NCBI GenBank assembly: GCA_002471375.1
Contig: DKPV01000019.1
Coordinates: forward strand, 1-55,837
Source of the DNA: Flavobacteriales bacterium UBA7325
Lineage (GTDB): Bacteria; Bacteroidota; Bacteroidia; Flavobacteriales_D; Crocinitomicaceae
Direction of reading: 5' to 3'
DNA length: 55,837 nucleotides
The notes beneath the pieces are model-generated. The model made no database searches. It saw only the letters and a program-made list of their open reading frames with translations, and was not told the DNA's origin. This document shows, piece after piece, positions 43,025-51,983 of the stretch. Each line of letters opens with the position of its first letter. Positions within the stretch are counted from its first letter, which is position 1. A program made the translations under genes and the position numbers.

Positions 43025-44149
43025 TTACTCAAAGTTAACTCTTTTATCTGATTGATAGATGAAGTAATTTCCTCGATCACCGCTTTTTAAAAATGACCTT
43101 TTCTCCGATAATCCTGATTCTAATTCTATCACAAAATCACTTGAATCCGATACCAAATCAAATTCATCACTATTCAAATCATTTTTAAAAATAACTCCGG
43201 AATTTTTTTTCTTGGGATATTCATATGTAATCTCTACTCCTAGAGCAACTCTAATAACTGCCTCTAAAAAATCAAACCCGGTTGATAGCACGACTAAATG
43301 AGAACCTATGAAATCTCCTCCCATTCTTGCTCCAATCTCATTGACGTAAAGCTCGCCTTGAGAAGTGACAAAAAGTTCCGAATGAGCTGCGCCGTCAGAA
43401 ACACCGAGAACATCGAGTGAGGATATAACAATCCTATTCACTCTTGCTCGAGCTTCATCAGAAATGTCAGCTGGCTGATGGTGTTCCAACTCGACAAAGT
43501 TCGGTGCCCCAGTTGTAACCTTGTCCGTATAGGCAAGGATCCTGTGCACCCCATTTTGAGAAATAGATTCCACACTCAATTCGTTCCCTGTTATAAACTC
43601 TTCGATGATAACTTCCTTACAAAGTGATGCGGCTAAAGCTATTTCATACGCATCATGCAATTCTGCTTCTGATTCAATTTTGGTAACACCCATGCTTCCG
43701 GAGCGGTCAACAGGCTTCACTATCAAAGGATAGTTAAAATTGTCGAGGTGTTTCAAATCGGATTCATCCTTTACAATTTCAAAGCTTGAAGTGGGCAGGT
43801 TCTCCTTTTTAAGCACCTGCTTCATCTTGTACTTATTCGTGGTAATTTCTGTGGATTCTAAATCATTCCCGATCAACCCTAAATGATGTGCAACATAGTT
43901 TACCGTCACGACTGCTAAATCAGAAGCGATAGAGAGCACGCCGTCAATTTTGAGGCTACGACAAACATTTAGAATTTCCTCCTTTTCCAGAATAGAGATT
44001 GGGTGAAATTCTGAACAATGCTCTTTACAGACTGCACCTTCAAGGTATGCGAAGCAATGAGTTTCAATTCCCAGTTCATTCGCTTTCTCTACAACTGGTA
44101 GTTGTAAATAACTTGCTCCTATGATCGCTATTTTTTTAGGTTGACTCAC
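43025..44149 (-). CDS. ATP-grasp ligase (carbamoyl-phosphate-synthase-like)
   Basis: 374 residues from GTG 44149. The N-terminal dinucleotide-like fold is IAIIGASYLQLPVVEKANELG. The ATP-grasp core has NKYKMKQVLKKENLPTSSF, YPLIVKPVDRSGSMGVTKIESEAEL, VIIEEFITGNELSVESIS and the metal-binding GELYVNEIGARMGGDFIGSH. Such enzymes join an amino acid or other carboxylate to an amine. First in the glycan operon, it may attach an amino acid to the amino-sugar or make a decorated precursor. The substrate is unknown. Confidence 0.82.
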   Translation of the reverse strand: MSQPKKIAIIGASYLQLPVVEKANELGIETHCFAYLEGAVCKEHCSEFHPISILEKEEILNVCRSLKIDGVLSIASDLAVVTVNYVAHHLGLIGNDLESTEITTNKYKMKQVLKKENLPTSSFEIVKDESDLKHLDNFNYPLIVKPVDRSGSMGVTKIESEAELHDAYEIALAASLCKEVIIEEFITGNELSVESISQNGVHRILAYTDKVTTGAPNFVELEHHQPADISDEARARVNRIVISSLDVLGVSDGAAHSELFVTSQGELYVNEIGARMGGDFIGSHLVVLSTGFDFLEAVIRVALGVEITYEYPKKKNSGVIFKNDLNSDEFDLVSDSSDFVIELESGLSEKRSFLKSGDRGNYFIYQSDKRVNFE

Positions 44150-44173
44150 TTATTACTGGATCTAATTCAAGCC

Positions 44174-44626
44174 TTAGGCACCACCTTGATCAACAATTGA
44201 AACCGAATCACCCGCTTTCAGGTAGCCCTCTTCTTCAATTGCACAGGTTACTCCACCTCTCCAATTTTTGGCAAGTGCATTGGTCAAGCCATCAATTTGC
44301 TCGTCCATCCTATTACATGGCACTAATTCCCCTGTGATTTTCAATAAACTAGTTCCAATTTTCAGAAATTTCCCTTCCGAATTCTCTAGATTCAACCCCG
44401 TAATAAAGATATTTGCTCGACGAGTTGTCCATTCAAGATTTTGCTCGAGTTCAGTTGAAGCTTCTTCCCATCCTTCTTGAGTCAAAACAGTTACTTGTCT
44501 ATTGTTCCTTTTCTTTCCTCGGCTATCATCACCAACCCCATTTGCAAAAGTCACAGATGCTTCATGAACTAATGTCATAGGTGCTCGTGTCTTTTTACGT
44601 GTTGCTATCGCTCTTACTTTGCCCAT
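44174..44626 (-). CDS. MOSC-domain protein
   Basis: 150 residues, a stand-alone MOSC domain. It has GDDSRGKKRNNRQVTVLTQEGWEEA (about 32-56), RRANIFITGLNLENSEGKFLKIGTSLLKITGELVPCNRMD with the conserved Cys of the PCxRM motif, and GVTCAIEEEGYLKAGDSVSI. MOSC proteins bind sulfur carried on molybdenum cofactor or act on N-hydroxylated compounds. It lies 24 bp upstream of the ATP-grasp gene on the same strand, so the glycan operon may share its promoter. A near -7 box sits 4 nt before its ATG. Confidence 0.88.
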   Translation of the reverse strand: MGKVRAIATRKKTRAPMTLVHEASVTFANGVGDDSRGKKRNNRQVTVLTQEGWEEASTELEQNLEWTTRRANIFITGLNLENSEGKFLKIGTSLLKITGELVPCNRMDEQIDGLTNALAKNWRGGVTCAIEEEGYLKAGDSVSIVDQGGA

Positions 44627-44630
44627 AGTG

Positions 44631-44638
44631 TAAAGTTA
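44631..44638 (-). promoter_or_regulatory. -7-like box before the MOSC gene
   Basis: The minus strand reads TAACTTTA (one mismatch to TAnnTTTG), ending 4 nt before the ATG at 44626. It predicts a leaderless transcript and could feed the glycan operon. Confidence 0.4.
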
Positions 44639-44690
44639 ACGAAACTCAACCAGTTGATTCGGAAAACAAGTAATTCGTCTGTTGAAGTCA

Positions 44691-46406
44691 CTATCTACCT
44701 GGCGTAAATGATCCTCCACCACCCTCAGATCCTTTAATAATTTGCATTCCTTCGCTGTATTTCAATTCTCTAAGCACCTTTCCGCGTTTGTCATAAACGA
44801 CAAACTTTCCATGTTTGAGTCCATCCTTATAATCGATTTCTTGTAGGAGCTTACCTCTTCGACTATAGATCTTCATTTTTCCATCCAGTTCACCCTCTTT
44901 GTATGAACTTACGACCGCGGCAAGTCGACCTCCTGGATGATAAGCGATCCACTCCCCGTCTTTTTTACCACGCTTGTATTCGCCTTCTTCCGTGATTTTG
45001 TAGTCTTTACCAGAAAACGATGTAGAGTGTCCATGCTTTTTACTTTCCATCACAACATGTCCTTTCAAGATGGAGTAGTCCATTTCTGTTTTCTTCTTAA
45101 ACAGTTTGTAATTCGAAATCTCTTTTTGTTTTCCGTTATCAAAGTACTCGAACCACTCGCCGACTTTCATATTGTCTTTGTACTCACCAATCAATTTCTT
45201 CTTACCCGCAGGTGAATACGATTCCCAACCTCCGTCGATTGATCCGTTTCTGAAATCAGTTTTATTTTTCAGCTCACCATTTTCCCAATAGCTCAACCAT
45301 TCACCGTTTTCTTTTCCATCAATGAAGTTTCCCTGAGAGTGCAAGGTACCATCTTCATACCATGTTTTCCACTCACCATTTCGCATATCATCTGCAAATA
45401 TTCCTTGCTTAAACGTGGATCCATCTAAGTATAAATAAGTCCATGAACCAGTCTTTTTACCATGGTCGAATTTTGCGTAATACGATATTTCTCCTGTTGG
45501 ATACCAATAGGTCCAAGATGCATTTTGTTCCCCCTCATCGAAGGTTCCCTCCATGTCACGTGTCCCTTTATTCGTATACCACGTCCATAAACCTGATTTC
45601 TTCCCATTTTTATAACGCCCATTGACATTCAGCTGTCCGGTATCGTAATAATATTGGTACGGCCCATCAAGCACGCCTTCCTTGTAAGTACTCGTTTTTT
45701 CTTTATCCCCGGTATAGTAAGAGTACTCCCAAGAACCATGCTTAAGTCCGTTCTTGAATTCACCTTTTAAGGAGATGTGACCATAGACGCTCAGCTCTTC
45801 AAATGGTCCATTTTTCAGCCCATCTTTATAGTTGTACCATTCCTTGACGCCACCAGTGGAATAGTAGGTAACAAGCTCACCATTACCATCCGTAATTATT
45901 GCTGTATGTAGAGAATCTGGTAGATGAAATTTCCATATGTAGGTATCCTCACCTCTCGGTTCCTCAATAGACTTAAGACGACCATCAACGTAATAGGTCT
46001 TCCATTCACCAATTCGCTGATTTAGTTTATACGTCCCTTCAGCTTTTACATGCCCAGTTTCATACCATTCAGTATACAAGCTATCCTGACGGTCGTACTT
46101 AAAGTAACCTTCTTGACGCTTTTTTCCATTGGGGTATAGCAATGTGACTTGCCCGGAAAGCATATCTCTGTAATAATTTCGAACTTCCTCTATCTCGCCC
46201 AAGCGATCAAAGTAAGTCCACTTCCCATGCTTTTCGGTAGTTTCTCCAAGCTCGTCAGTGTAATATTTCCCTCTGGCCTGAATCTGAGTTTTGTTGAAAT
46301 CCCAATAAACCGACTTCATTTTCGTGAGGTTTTCCTTCAAGACTTCTTGTCCAAAAGCGATGTTGACAAAGAGTAATGCCAATAAACTAAATGCGAATTT
46401 CATCAT
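44691..46406 (-). CDS. large YwqK/MORN-repeat exported protein
   Basis: 571 residues from ATG 46406; the open frame begins at an upstream TTG. A signal peptide (NIAFGQ) is followed by about 18-20 repeats of roughly 23 residues, each of the form G.W..YY..G.....G.Y..G...G (for example GEWKTYYVDGRLKS, GSWEYSYYTGDKEKTSTYKEGVLDG, GEWLSYWENGELKN). This is the MORN-like YwqK family, often called a toxin-antitoxin component although evidence for that is weak. It is probably a periplasmic or outer-membrane binding protein. The C-terminus is Gly-rich. Confidence 0.85.
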   Translation of the reverse strand: MMKFAFSLLALLFVNIAFGQEVLKENLTKMKSVYWDFNKTQIQARGKYYTDELGETTEKHGKWTYFDRLGEIEEVRNYYRDMLSGQVTLLYPNGKKRQEGYFKYDRQDSLYTEWYETGHVKAEGTYKLNQRIGEWKTYYVDGRLKSIEEPRGEDTYIWKFHLPDSLHTAIITDGNGELVTYYSTGGVKEWYNYKDGLKNGPFEELSVYGHISLKGEFKNGLKHGSWEYSYYTGDKEKTSTYKEGVLDGPYQYYYDTGQLNVNGRYKNGKKSGLWTWYTNKGTRDMEGTFDEGEQNASWTYWYPTGEISYYAKFDHGKKTGSWTYLYLDGSTFKQGIFADDMRNGEWKTWYEDGTLHSQGNFIDGKENGEWLSYWENGELKNKTDFRNGSIDGGWESYSPAGKKKLIGEYKDNMKVGEWFEYFDNGKQKEISNYKLFKKKTEMDYSILKGHVVMESKKHGHSTSFSGKDYKITEEGEYKRGKKDGEWIAYHPGGRLAAVVSSYKEGELDGKMKIYSRRGKLLQEIDYKDGLKHGKFVVYDKRGKVLRELKYSEGMQIIKGSEGGGGSFTPGR

Positions 46407-46443
46407 AGATGATTTTTTACTATAACTCAAAAAAGGATTGATG

Positions 46444-47085
46444 TTACTGAATTCCCATAACTCCTTGAACTATAAGAACTACCCCAAACAGAACAAAAAC
46501 GATTCCAATTAGTCGATTTAGACCAACTAACAGTCTGTGGGTAACCAATGGTCGCAGTCTTTTTGCTCCCAAAATTTTCAATAGATCGATGGTGAAAAAT
46601 GTAAGAAGAATTATTCCAAGGTAGAAGATCATTCTCCAACCTCCCGACTCTCCCTCGCTTTCAGCACCAAGAGTCATAACACTAAACCAATAGAAAACGA
46701 CCAATGGATTCGCGATATTAAGAACAAAGCCTTTGATCCCTAGCCAGATGTAATCTCGAGTTCTAACCTTATCGAGCTCACCGCCTTTCACCTTGCGTTC
46801 TTTCACCTTCTTCAATAGGTTGAAAACACCATATGCTAGAAACATTCCTCCACCAATGAGGTGTAATAAAGACTTATCGTCTCCTTTAGAAAGAGCCTCT
46901 ACTTCGGTGTAAAAAAGATATGCGATGAGGATATAAACGATGTCACTAATCAAAACTCCTAAGTCGAGTGCAATAGCTGCTCTGACACCTTTTCGAATAC
47001 TCGTTTCAAGAAGAACGAAGAAAACAGGTCCGATCATTATACTTAGTATAAATCCAGTAACCAGCCCTTTTAATAGTAAATCCAT
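46444..47085 (-). CDS. LysE-family exporter
   Basis: 213 residues from ATG 47085 (MDLLLKGLVTGFILSIMIGPVFFVLLETSIRKGVRAA). The longer open frame starts upstream of the promoter box and is rejected. Six hydrophobic segments and the LysE/RhtB N-terminal GP.FF.LL pattern are visible, as is the FVLNIANPLVVFYWFSVM motif in helix 4. Relatives export amino acids or similar solutes; the substrate is unknown. Confidence 0.88.
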   Translation of the reverse strand: MDLLLKGLVTGFILSIMIGPVFFVLLETSIRKGVRAAIALDLGVLISDIVYILIAYLFYTEVEALSKGDDKSLLHLIGGGMFLAYGVFNLLKKVKERKVKGGELDKVRTRDYIWLGIKGFVLNIANPLVVFYWFSVMTLGAESEGESGGWRMIFYLGIILLTFFTIDLLKILGAKRLRPLVTHRLLVGLNRLIGIVFVLFGVVLIVQGVMGIQ

Positions 47086-47103
47086 CGATTCGATTCTAGA
47101 ATA

Positions 47104-47111
47104 CAAAAATA
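47104..47111 (-). promoter_or_regulatory. -7 promoter box of the LysE-family gene
   Basis: The minus strand reads TATTTTTG, an exact TAnnTTTG match, 18 nt before the ATG at 47085. It supports that start over the longer open frame. Confidence 0.55.
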
Positions 47112-47243
47112 ACCTTTCATTTGGCATTTATAGTTAGATATTGGATTAATCCACAGGGATATTCCAAACTTGCAGCAAGTAGGCCGATACAATCAAATTG
47201 AATTATTGTCTTAATCGAATTCAGGTTTTTAGCATAAGATGTG

Positions 47244-47251
47244 TACATTTG
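47244..47251 (+). promoter_or_regulatory. -7 promoter box of the 119-residue gene
   Basis: TACATTTG matches TAnnTTTG exactly, 51 nt before the ATG at 47303. The longer leader contrasts with the leaderless arrangements elsewhere in the window. Confidence 0.5.
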
Positions 47252-47302
47252 CAAGCAGATGCTCAAAAATGGGCATTATTTAAGGTAACATACTAGGTAA
47301 AT

Positions 47303-47662
47303 ATGAAACTCACAGCGGCAAATACTAAATTGGATAGCATCATTGCAAAGGTTGAGAAGAAAGGATTGGCAGCTACTAAATTGGTGGATGACTTGAAAGA
47401 ACTCAGAGAACTTGCACTTAAAGAACAGGATCCTTTAGTGACAAAAGTATTGCGCCTGTCATATGAGTACCTTATGGAAAATGAATCTTTCGATGTTCAA
47501 GCTCAATATGAGGAGGACGAAGAAGAGAATGAATATCCAATTGAAATTGAGGATAAAGAGAACTTTTTGTACTTGTTGAACCTATTAAAAAGTGCAGATC
47601 ACAAAATTAATCGTGAAGAAATTAAGGATTACCGTACAGCTCTAAAGCTAGACTTGTACTAG
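47303..47662 (+). CDS. small conserved-looking cytoplasmic protein of unknown function
   Basis: 119 residues, no signal peptide or membrane helix. Mostly alpha-helical by composition, Leu/Lys/Glu-rich, with an acidic linker (YEEDEEENE, about 69-77) between two helical halves (LTAANTKLDSIIAKVEKKG and FLYLLNLLKSADHKINREEIKDYRTAL). No domain recognised. It has its own -7 box and a strong terminator, so it forms a single-gene transcript and is probably well expressed. Confidence 0.75.
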   Translation: MKLTAANTKLDSIIAKVEKKGLAATKLVDDLKELRELALKEQDPLVTKVLRLSYEYLMENESFDVQAQYEEDEEENEYPIEIEDKENFLYLLNLLKSADHKINREEIKDYRTALKLDLY

Positions 47663-47682
47663 AATCTTAAACTTAAGATATG

Positions 47683-47714
47683 AGCCGCAAACAATTGTTT
47701 GCGGCTTTTTTTTA
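47683..47714 (+). terminator. intrinsic terminator of the 119-residue gene
   Basis: The 10-bp stem AGCCGCAAAC/GTTTGCGGCT (47683-47706) with loop AATT is followed by eight or more T residues. Confidence 0.92.
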
Positions 47715-47802
47715 CTCTTTACCCAACCTTTATTCAACCTACACCGTCTTATATATGAATACTGGAATTCTGGTTTTTTCAATATTCGGTTTTATTTTCC
47801 TT

Positions 47803-47878
47803 GCAGGTACCTGAAAAGAGTTCCATTAGAGAGTTTGCCTACTTCAACTTCTCTGGGCTTCTTTTCAGGTTTTTTTAT
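47803..47878 (+). ncRNA. candidate structured RNA ending in an intrinsic terminator
   Basis: A 12-bp outer stem (ACCTGAAAAGAG at 47809-47820 with TTCTTTTCAGGT at 47859-47870, one G-U) encloses an inner stem of about 8 bp with one bulge (47828-47835 with 47846-47854). Seven T residues follow the outer stem, the hallmark of an intrinsic terminator. No coding gene precedes it on this strand after the terminator at 47714. It may therefore be a free-standing small RNA of about 70 nt, or the attenuator of the lipoprotein gene that begins 100 nt downstream. No known family recognised. The rest of 47715-47978 holds nothing else I can identify. Confidence 0.5.
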
Positions 47879-47978
47879 GCCCAAAAGTCGCCCCAAAATC
47901 TCAATTCGAATTAGTATTATGTAACCTAGACATAGAATCATCGTATTCCAATGTGATACATCTTCTAACCTCTAGTAC

Positions 47979-49157
47979 ATGAAATCACTTTCGCTCTTTT
48001 TTATGACTCTTTTCGTTACGCTAACCTTTTTTGGTTGTAAGGACGACTCAACGGTTTCCGAATCAGCAGAAGATCTCGTTGAAGAGAAAAATGACGATCC
48101 TCAACCAGAGCCTCTTACTGAAGAACAATTAATACATGATAGAATTGGCAAATTTCTAGCGGGAATAGAGCTTGGGAATATAGGCAACGAAAGTCCTTTT
48201 GATCAAGAACAATGGAGTGCTCATTCAAATCAATTGGAAGAGAATTGGGGCAAAATGGAATCAACTCGATTAACTCCTATGAGCAATTGGGTAAATCAGA
48301 AGATTAATCCTGTTATCAATGATACGCTACCCCTTCTATATCCGTATTCTGGACCTGATTTTTTACATGCTAATTATCTATTCCCCGACGCGTCAAGTTA
48401 TGTCATGATGGCATTGGAGCCAATTGGAGACTTACCTGATTTCTCTTCTATGAGCCAGGAAAAGATGGATAACTACCTGAAGAACATCAATCGCTTTTTA
48501 AGAGATATTTACCGAAGGAGTTATTTCATTACCAAAAATATGGAAGGTGATGTTGACACTTCTGCAGTGAATGGAATTTTACCTGTTCTCTATGTATTCA
48601 TCGAGAGAAGTGATTACCAAATTCTCAACGTTGAGCGAGTTGGTCTTAGCTCATCAGGAGAGATTGTTCCTAAAGCAGAAGGAGTTTCTAAAAAATTGGA
48701 TGGTGTGCGTTTTAGCATCATGCAAAATGGATCTACAAAGAGAAAAGAACTCGTCTATTGGGATTGTGATATTTCGAATAGTGGATTTGAAAACACCCCT
48801 GAACTTGCTATGTATTTATCTAAGCTACCGACAGGAAATGCTTTCATGAAATCGGCTTCATACTTAATGCATTATGGAACGTTTAGTCAAATGCGGGAAC
48901 TCGTGATGAAGAAATCAGAAGCGATCCTTGAGGACGACACAGGAATTCCATATAAGTACTTTAAGCCAGCAGAATGGACGCCAAACTTGTATGGTAAATA
49001 CACAAAGCCTATCGCCGATTTTCAAGCACGATTATGGCAAGAAGATCTTCAATTTGCCTATGACTCCACTGATCAGTATTCTGGTACTTTACCCTTCTCA
49101 TTAGGATATCATTGGGGAGACGGAGTACAGAATTACATGATCTACTTTAAAAAATAG
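47979..49157 (+). CDS. large lipoprotein of unknown function
   Basis: 392 residues with a lipoprotein signal ending TFFGC (Cys 20). An acidic, Pro-containing linker (residues 30-50) precedes a globular, mostly alpha-helical domain rich in Trp, Tyr and Ser. Recurring features are LLYPYSGPDFLHANYLFPDASSYVMMALEPIG, AMYLSKLPTGNAFMKSASYLMHYGTF and a C-terminal PFSLGYHWGDGVQNYMIYF. I do not recognise the family; the tail resembles the end of other Bacteroidota lipoproteins of unknown role. It is convergent with the nuclease gene, 6 bp away. Confidence 0.75.
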   Translation: MKSLSLFFMTLFVTLTFFGCKDDSTVSESAEDLVEEKNDDPQPEPLTEEQLIHDRIGKFLAGIELGNIGNESPFDQEQWSAHSNQLEENWGKMESTRLTPMSNWVNQKINPVINDTLPLLYPYSGPDFLHANYLFPDASSYVMMALEPIGDLPDFSSMSQEKMDNYLKNINRFLRDIYRRSYFITKNMEGDVDTSAVNGILPVLYVFIERSDYQILNVERVGLSSSGEIVPKAEGVSKKLDGVRFSIMQNGSTKRKELVYWDCDISNSGFENTPELAMYLSKLPTGNAFMKSASYLMHYGTFSQMRELVMKKSEAILEDDTGIPYKYFKPAEWTPNLYGKYTKPIADFQARLWQEDLQFAYDSTDQYSGTLPFSLGYHWGDGVQNYMIYFKK

Positions 49158-49163
49158 GTACAT

Positions 49164-51983
49164 CTAATCACAATATTGACAGAAGGAAAAATAGGCACTT
49201 GAATCATGTTCAAAAGCTTCCTCTACATCATAGACGGAGTTTAAAACTTCTCCGATATAATTTGGGAATTCCTCTATAACTTCTTCCAGCGATAATTTCT
49301 TGGTATCCAGTGTGAATGGTTCGTTATTCCCTGAGATAAAAGATATAATGCTTGACTGAGGAATGACTCCATGTTTGTGATGATACAAATATGCATAAAG
49401 AGACAACTGCAAGATATGCTTCTTGGTGGCAAAAGCCTTCGCCACATTTTCACAATCATTTTTTTGGGTAGGGAAATCAACAGATTTTGAATCCACCTTG
49501 CCAGATTTGTAATCGATAATTCTGATTGTCTCGCCAATTCGATCGATTCGATCAATAAACCCACGTAACCGTACTTTCTTCATCTCACCCCTCACAGAAA
49601 TCTCAATTTCAGCACTATACTCCTGTTCTAACGCTTCAATGAATACGGGTTGAGATTGTTTCTCTAAAAAGACTTTCTCCGATTTCAAAAATCGCTCGGT
49701 TAATTCTTGAGCCATCTGGTATGACAGTAAATTCTTCCCTTTAGTAAATGCTTCACGATCATTATTAAAATGAAGCATGAATTTATTGGTTAAGACAACT
49801 CTAAAATCTTTAAGCATTCGATCTATATCAATAGAAGTAATGTTCGTGGGAGCAGGATTTACCTTGTTCCCTTTTGCATCAAACCTTGCGAAGGGTGTGT
49901 ACAACTCTTCAAGCGTATCATGTATGAAAGTACCAAAGGTACTGTGCTCTATTTCCTCCTCAATGGATTCAGCTTCACCAAAATCCATCACGTAGCGAAA
50001 ATAGAAATCTAAAGGGCAAGCCAAGTACTTCTTGATCATAGAAGCAGAGGTCGAACCAGCAAATAATTCGTCCATTCTAGCAACAATCTCAGGTGTTTTC
50101 TCAATTTTTTTCTTGTTCTTATTCTCTTCAGTTGCTAGTGAGTAGATCTTCTCACTAATATTGATGTTTGTGTTTACACGACTCAACTCCATCTCCAATT
50201 GAAGCAAATATCTACTTGGCTCATTACTTCCTATTGACTCATCTGCACTACTATAAGTAACAAATAACTCTTCACAATGGTGTAATAATCGATAGAAATG
50301 ATGTGCAAATAATCCTTGTTTTTCTCGAGGCGTTGGTAAACCTAAATATCTCCTCAGGTCAATTGGAATCATCGTTTGAATAGGGTTCGTAGGAGGTAAA
50401 TTCCCTTCATTCATTCCTAATGCAATGACTCGTTTAAAATCCAGTGCACGAGTTTCAAGTAGCCCCATGATTTGAAGTCCATCCATTGGATTCCCGTGAT
50501 ATGCTATACTGCGCGAGCCCCAGTGTTGATTAAACAACTGACGGAAACTCTTGATGCTCATCTCTGGGAAACCCTCTTCAATAATGTTTTGTAGTTCAAT
50601 TATCGAATAATCAAATGCCTCGAGCATTGCTCTCTCAAAAGCGTATTCCGTTTCAAGTGATTTGTATATTGAGGCATTTAGTTTCCGAATACTTGACATT
50701 GCCAATGCCCAATCACGATTCCAATTCGTAGTGCATAAATCAAGTACTTCTCTAGTTTTAGTCCCAATTTCAAGTCGCTCTAAAGAGATAAATATGCTAT
50801 TGCGTTTTATTATTTTGCGCTCAGCCTCTAGCAAGAGACTAAGTTCTTCCTCATCCAAAAGTGCATTCACAAAGGGGTGGTTCCAAAAACTTTGTAAATC
50901 GTAGAAATAAATTGCCTCAGTCTTGAATCGTTTTTTGTTTTCTTGAATTGAAAAGAGTAGGTCAACCCATGTTTTAATAGAGGTATTCCTGATCGGTAGC
51001 CCCAAAGTAATATTCGCTTTCCCAATGCTTTTGGGTAGGTTTTTAAGCACTGAATCAATGAGTGTCTCATCGGCGAGAAGTAACACTGTATTATCCAACT
51101 CCTCTAGGGTTGACTCCTCAAGAATGGTTGCAGCTATTTTAGCTTGACCTGTTTTTTGTGCAGAAGAAACCATTGTTACCTCCATTGACTTATGCGCCAA
51201 TTCATCTTGGATCACTCCCAATTTTTTTCCATCAAGTGTCTTCGATAATTCACGTAAAAAAGTTCCGGCCTCGTGCGACGAATCTTTGAAATAAAATTCA
51301 TCCGCATCGACAAGAATATGGGCTCTATCTAGATTGTTAAGTTGTCTCATTATTGCCAACTCAGATGCTGAGAGCGCGTTAAATCCGGCAAACATATAAT
51401 TGGACTTTTCATCTTCGAATAGCTCGTTAATATTCGTAGCCAGATGTCCATATGCCTTCCCGCTGTAGCACATTTTTCGCCCATCCAGTTCTGTGTTTAA
51501 TTCATGGTAGTACCCAGGTAAGCGATCCCAAAACTCCATAAATTTGAGTTGGCTTGCCGTTAGATTTTCCTCACCAAAACTCCAGTTTTCAATCTCCTTT
51601 ATGTCCGCCAAATTTTTAAATACTTGGTTTGCATCAAGCATATATCGGTCGATCTCATTGAAATCGGACAATAGTGTTAATCCCCAATTAAAAAACTCAT
51701 CAAACGAAGCATCTTCAATCGTTTTGGCATGTTTTAATTGAATTTCGAACAAGCGTATTAATGCTCGGGTTGAATCAATAACCGCTAGAGGGCTATAGCT
51801 CTTCACCCATTGATCTATTGTGACCATTTTTGGGGCTAGCAAAGGCTTCTGATAAAGCTCATAAAGAGCAGATGAAATGTACTTTTTTGCACGTTCCGAG
51901 GGCAAGACAATAGTAAGGTGTTCAAGCGACAAGTCGTTCGACTCAATATATTCCGCAATATGATCTACAAAACGTTTACTCAT
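49164..51983 (-). CDS. AddB-like PD-(D/E)XK nuclease/helicase-related protein
   Basis: 939 residues. The N-terminal half is a UvrD-like fold of the AddB type without a clear Walker A. GMNEGNLPPTNPIQTMIPIDLRRYLGL and REKQGLFAHHFYRLLHHCEELFVTYSS are the usual AddB/RecB-adjacent blocks. The C-terminal PD-(D/E)XK nuclease has FGTFIHDTLEELY, the catalytic IIDYKSGKVD and LQLSLYAYLY. AddB enzymes tie the nuclease with a four-Cys iron-sulfur cluster. Here Cys in ACPLDFYFRYV and two in the terminal FCQYCD are visible, but the protein stops before the last Cys. It presumably acts in double-strand break repair. It overlaps the ATPase gene by 4 bp. Confidence 0.85.
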   Translation of the reverse strand: MSKRFVDHIAEYIESNDLSLEHLTIVLPSERAKKYISSALYELYQKPLLAPKMVTIDQWVKSYSPLAVIDSTRALIRLFEIQLKHAKTIEDASFDEFFNWGLTLLSDFNEIDRYMLDANQVFKNLADIKEIENWSFGEENLTASQLKFMEFWDRLPGYYHELNTELDGRKMCYSGKAYGHLATNINELFEDEKSNYMFAGFNALSASELAIMRQLNNLDRAHILVDADEFYFKDSSHEAGTFLRELSKTLDGKKLGVIQDELAHKSMEVTMVSSAQKTGQAKIAATILEESTLEELDNTVLLLADETLIDSVLKNLPKSIGKANITLGLPIRNTSIKTWVDLLFSIQENKKRFKTEAIYFYDLQSFWNHPFVNALLDEEELSLLLEAERKIIKRNSIFISLERLEIGTKTREVLDLCTTNWNRDWALAMSSIRKLNASIYKSLETEYAFERAMLEAFDYSIIELQNIIEEGFPEMSIKSFRQLFNQHWGSRSIAYHGNPMDGLQIMGLLETRALDFKRVIALGMNEGNLPPTNPIQTMIPIDLRRYLGLPTPREKQGLFAHHFYRLLHHCEELFVTYSSADESIGSNEPSRYLLQLEMELSRVNTNINISEKIYSLATEENKNKKKIEKTPEIVARMDELFAGSTSASMIKKYLACPLDFYFRYVMDFGEAESIEEEIEHSTFGTFIHDTLEELYTPFARFDAKGNKVNPAPTNITSIDIDRMLKDFRVVLTNKFMLHFNNDREAFTKGKNLLSYQMAQELTERFLKSEKVFLEKQSQPVFIEALEQEYSAEIEISVRGEMKKVRLRGFIDRIDRIGETIRIIDYKSGKVDSKSVDFPTQKNDCENVAKAFATKKHILQLSLYAYLYHHKHGVIPQSSIISFISGNNEPFTLDTKKLSLEEVIEEFPNYIGEVLNSVYDVEEAFEHDSSAYFSFCQYCD

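Noticed and set aside
43024..43080. Upstream start of the NeuD-type acetyltransferase
   Set aside because: ATG 43023 gives the standard Rossmann N-terminus and sits 1 nt after the ATP-grasp stop.
44691..46406. YwqK/MORN protein as a proven toxin-antitoxin component
   Set aside because: The name is inherited from family annotation. There is no partner gene and the protein has a signal peptide, so only a repeat protein is claimed.
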